Source of the DNA: Candidatus Aminicenantota bacterium
GTDB taxonomy: Bacteria; Acidobacteriota; Aminicenantia; UBA2199
DNA: 54,268 bases
NCBI GenBank assembly: GCA_011772425.1
Contig: WVZO01000676.1
Span: 3,102-57,369, forward strand
Direction: 5' to 3'
Under the pieces are notes generated by a model, which saw nothing but the letters and a program-made list of their open reading frames with translations, did not search any database and was not told the origin of the DNA. The translations under genes and the position numbers were made by a program. Shown here piece by piece: positions 17,131 to 23,797 of the stretch (positions are counted from its first letter, which is position 1; the number at the start of each line of letters is the position of its first letter).

Positions 17131-18331
17131 GGGTAATCTTACCTCCAATAAAATTATAACGCCGCTTAAAATCCAGTTGAGTGGAGTCGGCATGGTAAAT
17201 GGTATAATCCAGAACAATCCCCATTTTTTTAAAGATGCGAAAGGCCAGGGAAAAGCTGGAACGGTAAAAATCATCTGTGCGGCTCACACTGCCATCCAGC
17301 AGACTTTTAAAAGAAAGGTTTCCCCAGCGGTGGTCGTAACCAACTTTTATCCTGCTGTTGAAGTAAAACTCAATACCAACGCTAAATGAGCGTTCATCAA
17401 AATATTGATTCGGATTCCAGAAGGAGAAAAAATTGTCTACCAGGTAATTAAAGTGAAATTTAAAGCGTCTAAGCATTTGCATGCTGAGGGTACCGGAGCC
17501 AAAGGGTTTTAAAAAATCATTAAAATCGGGGTTTTTCGGGAAAAATGATTTCCAGCCGAAGCGCAGCGATCCCTTGATCCTGCTGATTTCGGGAAAATCA
17601 ACTCCCAATGAGAGCTTCCCACCAATACCGTCTTTTTCGGAAGCATGCAAAAAACGATAAACGTAATATTCGTAATTTAACCAAAGCCTGGTCCGGGAAA
17701 AAATACGTTTGTTCAGAGTGATGCCCAGGAGGGTATCTTCCCGATCCAGATGAGATAGATCGTAATTTTGCAGGTACTGTTCATCCGTATATTCCCTTTG
17801 ATTCCGGGCAGCATAAAGATTGATGAAAAAACGGTCATGCTTGCCGTAATCGATAGAAAGCACCTGGTTTTGTTCGTTAAGCCGCGTCCTGACGCCGAAC
17901 TCACTGTTGGGACGCTCGCGGATATAGTTTAGATTTAACTTATAATTTAAATTAAACCGTCCCAGGTGGGTGTAGACAGCAAATTGAAATAAATTATTGA
18001 ATGCCTCTTCATTTTTGTTTTTAAGGTAAAAGGAATAGTAGGGGAATTCATCGATCGTTAAAATAAAACGGTCTTTCAGGATGGCTGCGGTACTAAGGTT
18101 AATACCTACATCTGCTGTCCAATCCGGTTCCTCGATGTCCTGGTAGGAATAGATGTTGGAGGTATAACCGAGATCGGTGATAGAAAGTTTCGGGGAAAAA
18201 TACAAGGAGAATGTTTTAAACCAGGCTTCCCGGATGATCCGTTCTTTGACCTTAAAGAAATCCTCGGCATTAACGAGGACCATTCCCCAAAGCCAGACAA
18301 AAATCAGCCATTTTATTTTTTTTTTGTTCAT
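17120..18331 (-). CDS. predicted outer-membrane beta-barrel protein of the export locus
   Basis: 403 residues. MNKKKIKWLIFVWLWGMVLVNA looks like a cleavable signal peptide. The remainder alternates aromatic and polar residues in many short strands (for example RFKFHFNYLVDNFF, RIKVGYDHRWGNLSF) and ends in Phe after GGKITHEF, as outer-membrane barrels do. It overlaps the Wza-like gene and follows the TPR gene, like the uncharacterised barrel proteins found in Wzx/Wzy exopolysaccharide operons. It may be an outer-membrane secretion pore or exporter partner; the exact family is not recognised. Confidence 0.7.
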   Translation of the reverse strand: MNKKKIKWLIFVWLWGMVLVNAEDFFKVKERIIREAWFKTFSLYFSPKLSITDLGYTSNIYSYQDIEEPDWTADVGINLSTAAILKDRFILTIDEFPYYSFYLKNKNEEAFNNLFQFAVYTHLGRFNLNYKLNLNYIRERPNSEFGVRTRLNEQNQVLSIDYGKHDRFFINLYAARNQREYTDEQYLQNYDLSHLDREDTLLGITLNKRIFSRTRLWLNYEYYVYRFLHASEKDGIGGKLSLGVDFPEISRIKGSLRFGWKSFFPKNPDFNDFLKPFGSGTLSMQMLRRFKFHFNYLVDNFFSFWNPNQYFDERSFSVGIEFYFNSRIKVGYDHRWGNLSFKSLLDGSVSRTDDFYRSSFSLAFRIFKKMGIVLDYTIYHADSTQLDFKRRYNFIGGKITHEF

Positions 18332-18371
18332 AGCGGTGGTTAACGTATTATGCCAGCTAACGTTTTCAAAC

Positions 18372-20072
18372 TCATGGCTGCCTTCTCGTTTTATTTTTGA
18401 TTAAATATTTTATTTTGAGAATCATATAATCGACTTTCTTATAATCATTTCGCATATTTTTCACTCGTTTCATTTGTTTCAAGGCTTTTTTTAGATCACG
18501 ATTCTCTAAATACAACTGACCCAATTTATAATAGATGTCAATATGCCCGGGTTCCAGGCGTTTAGTAAATTTCGATTTTTCGATGACCGTTATCGCTGAT
18601 TTGATTTTTCGTTTCTTTTCTAAATAGCTGACCGCTGTTTGAATAAACTCTGCATTGTAAGCACCTGGTTTCTTTAAGCATTGATTGATCATAATGATCA
18701 TATTGTTGATAGAATCCGGGCCGGTTTTATGCATCTCAATGGCTGAATTAAGAATATCGGTACACAGTGACTGATCTCCGGGAAATTTTCGCATTAGTTT
18801 TTTCAGGCTTTTAAGGGAAAAGCTCCTTGAGATTTGCTGAGTGGAACTTTTTCGTTCTTCCATCACCTTTTGGATGATAAAATCGAGTTTCTTCTGATCT
18901 TCCCTTATATCTATTTTGTGATAAAAAGCCAACGCCTGGCTGTAATTTTTCACAAAATAGTTGGAAAGGGTTTGGTAATAATAGACATCGTTTCGAAATG
19001 TTGGGGAGATGGTTTTTTCAGCGATGTTCAGTGTTTTGATGCATTCCTGGTATTTATTTGCTTTGAAAGCTGCCAGCCCTTTGAGATAGAAGAGTCTTGC
19101 TTCCTTTTTATTGATTTCACTTAGTTTTTTCAGGTTTTGTTCAACCCTTTTGTTTATTACCCCCTTGTATTCATTTTCTTTTATCTCTTTTAACGTTTCC
19201 TGGAATATGAAGTCAAAGCTATTTTCTTTTGTCCCGGGTTTTGGCGGTATACGCTCTGGAGATAGAGTTGGAGATGGAGGAGGTTGTTTTTTTGGTTTTT
19301 CGTATTTCTTTTGAATGATGTTATCCAGCTTTTCCCGGAGGGTTTTATCATGAATCATTTGATAGTAGAAGTCAACTTGCTGAGTATTTTTTTTGAAATG
19401 AAAAGAGAGGCTCAGATAATAAAATACCTCATCCTTGAATGCCGGCTCAATTGATTTGGTTACTTTCTCTAAGTATCCGATGCATTTTTTATATTTTTTT
19501 TTCTTAAAGGCGGCAACTCCTTTCAGAAATGGTATACGGATATCTTTTTTATCAATCCGCATTAATGCTTTAATCTCTTTTTCAACACCGGTGAGATTGT
19601 TATTTTTTAAATGCTCCCGGGCGCTTTGAAATCCGATTTCAAAGCTCTTGATCAATGCCAGGTTTTTAATTCCGTTTCTATTTGATTGATTATCGTAATT
19701 TTTCAGTACTGCCAGCATTAACTTTACATCATTTTCGATTGGAGTGGGGGTGGTTATGTTATCCAGATCTTTAATATTGAGTTCTGTTTTGAGTGTATTT
19801 AAAATTTTGCGGGATTCCTTAATTCTTCCCAGTTTGTAACAGGAAAGGGCATAATAGAGGTAAAGTTGGGCAAGGTGCTCTTTTTCCTGTAAAAGCCCGA
19901 ACTCGGCGATTTTAAGATCGTTGATGGCCTGTTCATACTGGCCCTTATGGTAAGCGGTTTTACCATCCTGGAGTGCCTTGAGGTAAAAGGGATCAACCGC
20001 CGGATATAAGAGGAGCCAGCCAATACACATCAGGCCCAAAAACGGAAAAAACGTTGTTCTCCTTTTATTCAT
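18372..20072 (-). CDS. TPR-repeat protein of the export locus
   Basis: 566 residues with an N-terminal hydrophobic segment (FFPFLGLMCIGWLLLYPAV), probably a signal anchor to the periplasm. TPR-like helix pairs follow (GKTAYHKGQYEQAINDLKIAE; LYYALSCYKLGRIKESRKIL). A block of about 95 residues is duplicated: FLKGVAAFKKKKYKKCIGYL and FYLKGLAAFKANKYQECIKTL lie in matching positions, separated by a Pro-rich linker (PPPSPTLSPERIPPKPG). It probably acts as an assembly scaffold for polysaccharide export. It has its own promoter, with no clear Shine-Dalgarno sequence before the ATG. Confidence 0.75.
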   Translation of the reverse strand: MNKRRTTFFPFLGLMCIGWLLLYPAVDPFYLKALQDGKTAYHKGQYEQAINDLKIAEFGLLQEKEHLAQLYLYYALSCYKLGRIKESRKILNTLKTELNIKDLDNITTPTPIENDVKLMLAVLKNYDNQSNRNGIKNLALIKSFEIGFQSAREHLKNNNLTGVEKEIKALMRIDKKDIRIPFLKGVAAFKKKKYKKCIGYLEKVTKSIEPAFKDEVFYYLSLSFHFKKNTQQVDFYYQMIHDKTLREKLDNIIQKKYEKPKKQPPPSPTLSPERIPPKPGTKENSFDFIFQETLKEIKENEYKGVINKRVEQNLKKLSEINKKEARLFYLKGLAAFKANKYQECIKTLNIAEKTISPTFRNDVYYYQTLSNYFVKNYSQALAFYHKIDIREDQKKLDFIIQKVMEERKSSTQQISRSFSLKSLKKLMRKFPGDQSLCTDILNSAIEMHKTGPDSINNMIIMINQCLKKPGAYNAEFIQTAVSYLEKKRKIKSAITVIEKSKFTKRLEPGHIDIYYKLGQLYLENRDLKKALKQMKRVKNMRNDYKKVDYMILKIKYLIKNKTRRQP

Positions 20073-20107
20073 GATCGGATACTATTCTTACCTGGATTTA
20101 CCTATCA

Positions 20108-20135
20108 ATAATACATATATTCGGAAAAAAGTCAA
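20108..20135 (-). promoter_or_regulatory. sigma70-like promoter before the TPR gene
   Basis: On the minus strand TTGACT (20135-20130), a 16-nt spacer and TATTAT (20113-20108). The expected leader is about 30 nt before the ATG at 20072. It would drive the TPR, barrel and Wza-like genes independently of the upstream phosphatase gene. Confidence 0.5.
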
Positions 20136-20185
20136 TACCGTCATTTATTGTTTTTAATTTTTCACCTCTTACCTTAACGGTTTAG

Positions 20186-21007
20186 TCACCTGAACATTCC
20201 TTTTAGAAAATCGAAAATTTTGCGTTTTTTCCTGGGGTCCCGGGGTTCGCCGATATCGGAAATGGCTTTATCATCCAGGATCAATCGGGGAATACTGTAA
20301 AGCAGCAGGTGGGCAATTTCAATCCCCTGATTCTCTAATGCCTCTTGGACAAAAGAGAGCTCCGGTGCCCGGAGATCGGGCGAATGGGCATCGGAAGCGA
20401 TAACATGAACCAGGTTATGATGGAGCAGATGAAAGGAAGTTGCCCGGGCTTCTTCTCCAAACGTTCCTTTTAAACTTCCGGCGTTAAGCTGGATCATCGC
20501 ACCGGTTTTAACCCAATCGTAGAGAATCCCGGGATTTCGTTGAATGACCTTGTTTCTTTCCGGGTGAACGATAATGGGTATCCAGCCCTCGGTGAGGATA
20601 TTAAATATAAAATCCCATGTACCCGGGAAGATAAATTCAAAGGGAAATTCCAGGAGAAAATAAGAGCCGCTGTTTAAAGCCAGGAATTCGCCGTATTGTT
20701 TTAAATATGCCATTACATCGGTGGTGAAAAAAACTTCAGCCCCCTGCAGTACCTGTAAATTTAACGGGCAGCGGTTTAACCGTTCCAGGAATTCCCGGGT
20801 CCTGGCGATGATTTTTTCAATGTCTTTTATCCGGTTATGGGCGCTGAACACGTGTGGGGCAGCTACAATGGTGCCAATTCCGTCGGATTCTGCTATTTGA
20901 AGCATTTTTAATGACTCTGCATAGGATTTCGCTCCGTCATCCACACCGGGAACAATGTGAGCATGCAGATCGATCAGCCTATTATTTTGTGTACTATTTC
21001 TTTCCAT
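20186..21007 (-). CDS. CpsB/YwqE-type protein tyrosine phosphatase (PHP family)
   Basis: 273 residues of the PHP metal-dependent phosphatase family. Metal-binding motifs are DLHAHIVPGVDDG (13-25), AAPHVF, HPERN and SDAHSPD. In capsule loci these enzymes dephosphorylate the tyrosine-rich tail of the BY-kinase that controls polymer length. No such kinase is found in this window, so its partner must lie elsewhere or be replaced. The gene lies 24 bp after the sugar transferase gene. Length and motifs are usual for the family. Confidence 0.88.
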   Translation of the reverse strand: MERNSTQNNRLIDLHAHIVPGVDDGAKSYAESLKMLQIAESDGIGTIVAAPHVFSAHNRIKDIEKIIARTREFLERLNRCPLNLQVLQGAEVFFTTDVMAYLKQYGEFLALNSGSYFLLEFPFEFIFPGTWDFIFNILTEGWIPIIVHPERNKVIQRNPGILYDWVKTGAMIQLNAGSLKGTFGEEARATSFHLLHHNLVHVIASDAHSPDLRAPELSFVQEALENQGIEIAHLLLYSIPRLILDDKAISDIGEPRDPRKKRKIFDFLKGMFR

Positions 21008-21031
21008 GGGTTTAGTTCCTATATCTGTCTT

Positions 21032-23020
21032 CTATGAGCTTCTGGCATGATGGAACAAAATATTCTTTATTGCTTTGAAAAAATAGGCAAAATTAGTTCG
21101 TATTGGGTGTTTTGCATACCTTTTTAAGTATTGGCGTTCAGATGTCAATACCTCATCTATACTGTTGGGCATATCCGCATAGTAGGGTGGAATCAGCCCG
21201 GGTTTATACCGGATTCGCTCATTTTGTAAGTCTTCAGGGTAGGTATTAAAAAAGGTTTCGCTTAATGGTCTTACCCCCACCAGTTTAAGATCCCCTTTCA
21301 TCCAGTTGAAGACCATGGGGATTTCATCGATAAATAGTTTTCTAAACACCTTTCCCCAGGCGGTGATGCGAAAATCATCCTTGATTTTTCCTTTTTCATC
21401 CAGTTTATTTCTCATATAAATATACTGGTGAATGTATTCGGAATAGGGGTGCATGGTGCGAATTTTGTAAATATGAATGATTTTACGGTTTTTTCCCAGG
21501 CGCTTTTGTTTAAACAGGAGTCCATAGGAGGGATTGGTGTCATTTTCAGGTTCTTTTATTTTTTGTGCGATAAAATAGACCAGGTTATCGACAATCTCCA
21601 GGGAAACGATTTCAAACCCGCAGAAGTATAAACGGCCCAGGGCTTCTGCCATGGAAAACACACGGTCCTTACCCCTGGTCATTACAAAGTAGATTCTTTT
21701 CAACAGGGGTAATTTGGGAAACACACGCTTCCAGGTAAAATCGAAGAAATAAAGGACGTTAGCCAGCAGACGGGGATAATTCTTCAAAAAATAGACATGC
21801 CGTTTTTCACAGGGTTCGAATTTTCCCGCAAAAATACCCTGGTGTTTGATTTTGCGGTTGACTTCGATCAGGTAGCGATTCACCCGGCGGTAATTATTCA
21901 AGGTATGCAGATTCATAAAAAATTCCAATGATTGATCGGGTAAAATCTCGACATTATAAGGGTTCCCGGTATCGATCACTTCTGCTTTTAATATATCGAT
22001 TGTATCCAGGTCCACCGTCTGGTCAATAAAGGTAAATACCCGGGGAAATTTTGTTAAGTACGTATTTTTCAATTTTTCCCGCACAATGGTGGAGTAAAAG
22101 TTTTCTTTCTTGATGGAAATTTTTTTGTATTCTTCTTTTTCCTTTTCCACCACCTCTTCTACCACCTGGTCGCCATGCAGGGAAAACTCGGGAACTTCGA
22201 AAAATTTTATATCCGGTATATCGATTTTCTTGCGGAGCTCGTACAGGTAATGTATCGATATAACCAGTATCTCGATGCAGGCATAGACCCCGATGGAGCC
22301 GAACACCAGGAGTCGTGAAAAACCGGTCCTGAAACCGAATATAAAAAGTGAAGCAATGGAGAGTACAATAAAATTCGATTTCAGGAAAGGATATATCATC
22401 TTAAAATAGTTTTTTTCAGCAGGCACCTGGAACCTGTGAACGATCATGCTGGTAAAGATCCACAAAAAATAGATTAACAGCAGGGTTTCCTGGTAATTTT
22501 CTTGCAGTTTAAAGGTGTCCATTTTCACAAAATGGACAACAAAAAAACTCGCGGTTATGAGCAACGAGTCCAGTAAAAAAAAGGTAACAGAAAATCTTTT
22601 TTTTGCGGGTTGACTCCCGGACCTGGGCCTGAACAGGGATAAAAAGTTGCCGGATAATACCAGGACTTCGAGGAGCAAGTAGATTCCCAGGGAACCGAAC
22701 ACGATGAATCGTGAGAGGGTGTACCAGTTTAAGCCGTATATAAAAAGCGATAACAAACCCACCAGGAGCAGGGCAGAGGAGAAAAAAGGTTCCAGCCGCG
22801 TCATATAACCGCTTTCTTCGTTATTTACGGGGTTCTTCAGTTTACCTGTTAAAAGGCTTGAGATCAACCAGCAAAAGAAGTAAAGGGGTAGAAACCTGAT
22901 ATAGATACCTTCAACATTAAGATGCCCTCTTTTTATAAAGTATGCTGCTGCAAAGGCAGCAATGAGCAGAAGGAAATCAAGGAAAATCTTTAACTTGTTG
23001 TATTTATGCGCTGTGTTCAT
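21032..23020 (-). CDS. initiating sugar transferase (phosphoglycosyl transferase) with membrane N-terminus
   Basis: 662 residues. The N-terminal part has two similar multi-helix blocks, each ending in the pattern FGSxGxYxxxEILV, which suggests an internal duplication. A middle region (about 340-480: LIEVNRKIKHQGIF, RVFSMAEALGRLYFCGFEI) resembles a methyltransferase-like fold. The C-terminus is a monotopic phosphoglycosyl transferase with YKIRTM, the catalytic pair D565-E566 in IDEIP, and LVGVRP. It should transfer a sugar-phosphate from a UDP-sugar to undecaprenyl phosphate, the first step of repeat-unit assembly. The conserved core is divergent (for example VRP rather than the usual GPRP), and the sugar cannot be predicted. 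Confidence 0.8.
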   Translation of the reverse strand: MNTAHKYNKLKIFLDFLLLIAAFAAAYFIKRGHLNVEGIYIRFLPLYFFCWLISSLLTGKLKNPVNNEESGYMTRLEPFFSSALLLVGLLSLFIYGLNWYTLSRFIVFGSLGIYLLLEVLVLSGNFLSLFRPRSGSQPAKKRFSVTFFLLDSLLITASFFVVHFVKMDTFKLQENYQETLLLIYFLWIFTSMIVHRFQVPAEKNYFKMIYPFLKSNFIVLSIASLFIFGFRTGFSRLLVFGSIGVYACIEILVISIHYLYELRKKIDIPDIKFFEVPEFSLHGDQVVEEVVEKEKEEYKKISIKKENFYSTIVREKLKNTYLTKFPRVFTFIDQTVDLDTIDILKAEVIDTGNPYNVEILPDQSLEFFMNLHTLNNYRRVNRYLIEVNRKIKHQGIFAGKFEPCEKRHVYFLKNYPRLLANVLYFFDFTWKRVFPKLPLLKRIYFVMTRGKDRVFSMAEALGRLYFCGFEIVSLEIVDNLVYFIAQKIKEPENDTNPSYGLLFKQKRLGKNRKIIHIYKIRTMHPYSEYIHQYIYMRNKLDEKGKIKDDFRITAWGKVFRKLFIDEIPMVFNWMKGDLKLVGVRPLSETFFNTYPEDLQNERIRYKPGLIPPYYADMPNSIDEVLTSERQYLKRYAKHPIRTNFAYFFKAIKNILFHHARSS

Positions 23021-23074
23021 GCCCCTATATCCTCATGCACCCTGCAGCCATGCATTATCTTTATTCTCACTTTC

Positions 23075-23119
23075 TCAACTTCTTAATATGGCATGTTTTC
23101 TTTCTAAGACATCAATCAT
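23075..23119 (-). other. 14-codon ORF with a strong ribosome binding site
   Basis: MIDVLERKHAILRS preceded by GGAGGAG with 7-nt spacing (23127-23133). It starts about 50 bp after the end of the 99-residue gene. It could be a remnant of a second gene, such as a lost toxin partner, or a genuine micropeptide. No homology can be judged at this length. Confidence 0.3.
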
Positions 23120-23171
23120 TTAATTTCTCCTCCAGATGAGAATATATGAAAATTAGAAGGATACTGCTATA

Positions 23172-23471
23172 TTAAGCAGCTTCTTGTATAATGTTAATAT
23201 CTTCATCGATAAGATTAATTGCTTCCTCCAGGTTTTCAAGCAATATCAGGTCTTCCCATGTGGGATGTTCAGCTATATCACCCTCTTTTATATTATTCTC
23301 AAGTTGTACTGAGGAAGTTATGTTGTATCTATCAAGAATATCCAACCGTTCTAACATAATCTTTCTTCTTCTCTCTCTAAGTAATGCAATTATTCCTGCT
23401 GTAGTCAGTTCTTCTATACTAATACCTGTATCAGAGGCAATTTTTCTCATAATTTTTTCATTTAACGCCAT
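23172..23471 (-). CDS. small alpha-helical protein, antitoxin-like
   Basis: 99 residues, not confidently recognised. The N-terminal third (IMRKIASDTGISIEELTTAGIIALLRERRRKIMLERLDIL) is helical and charged. The C-terminal part (RYNITSSVQLENNI, then HPTWEDLILLENLEEAINLI) has the Tyr...Trp-Glu-Asp-hydrophobic pattern seen in small antitoxins of the DUF6516/TumE-type neighbourhood. AGAGG lies 6 nt before the ATG, and a near-perfect promoter plus a 9-codon leader ORF lie upstream, so it is probably expressed. No intact toxin gene is adjacent. It interrupts the polysaccharide locus and may be an orphan antitoxin. Confidence 0.6.
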   Translation of the reverse strand: MALNEKIMRKIASDTGISIEELTTAGIIALLRERRRKIMLERLDILDRYNITSSVQLENNIKEGDIAEHPTWEDLILLENLEEAINLIDEDINIIQEAA

Positions 23472-23480
23472 TCTTAACCT

Positions 23481-23510
23481 CTAATTTAAAGCCAATACCT
23501 CTATCTTCAT
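23481..23510 (-). other. 9-residue leader ORF before the 99-residue gene
   Basis: MKIEVLALN followed by TAG, with GGAGG (23522-23526) 11 nt upstream of its ATG. The stop codon abuts the AGAGG that serves the next gene at 23471, so translation could be coupled or controlled by the leader. It sits directly downstream of the promoter at 23534-23562. Confidence 0.35.
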
Positions 23511-23533
23511 ATATTTGTTTACCTCCTCGTCGT

Positions 23534-23562
23534 ATTATAATTTCATTTTATCGCTTTGTCAA
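23534..23562 (-). promoter_or_regulatory. consensus sigma70-like promoter
   Basis: On the minus strand TTGACA (23562-23557), a 17-nt spacer and TATAAT (23539-23534), a full consensus match. The expected start near 23527 gives a leader of about 55 nt before the small gene. It could also drive the downstream sugar transferase and CpsB genes. Confidence 0.75.
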
Positions 23563-23580
23563 CAATTTATTAATGAAAGG

Positions 23581-23647
23581 AACCACAGATTACACTGATT
23601 ACACAGATTTTTTAAATTAATCTGTGAAATCTGTGAAATCTGTGGTT
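23581..23647. repeat. ACCACAGATT inverted-repeat element
   Basis: AACCACAGAT (23581-23590) mirrors ATCTGTGGTT (23638-23647), with internal repeats of ATTACACAGATT and AATCTGTGAAATCTGTG. It belongs to the same general class as the element at 8572. It lies in the 326-bp gap between the wecB end and the small gene and may act as a transcript hairpin or weak terminator. The remaining part (23648-23797) shows no feature. Confidence 0.7.
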
Positions 23648-23797
23648 TCTCAACTTCTCACCTTATATCAAATAAGACACACCCTGTCTCAGACACAGGT
23701 TGTCTCATCTGTATGATTGCATCAGCCCAGGTTTTTCGAGTTCCCGTATTTATTATATTATAACTTGCATTTATGTTCAATACCGAAAAAAATTACG

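Noticed and set aside
16264..17274. Longer N-terminus for the Wza-like protein
   Set aside because: The extension lies inside the upstream barrel gene and precedes the signal sequence; the ATG at 17130 has GGAGGT at good spacing.
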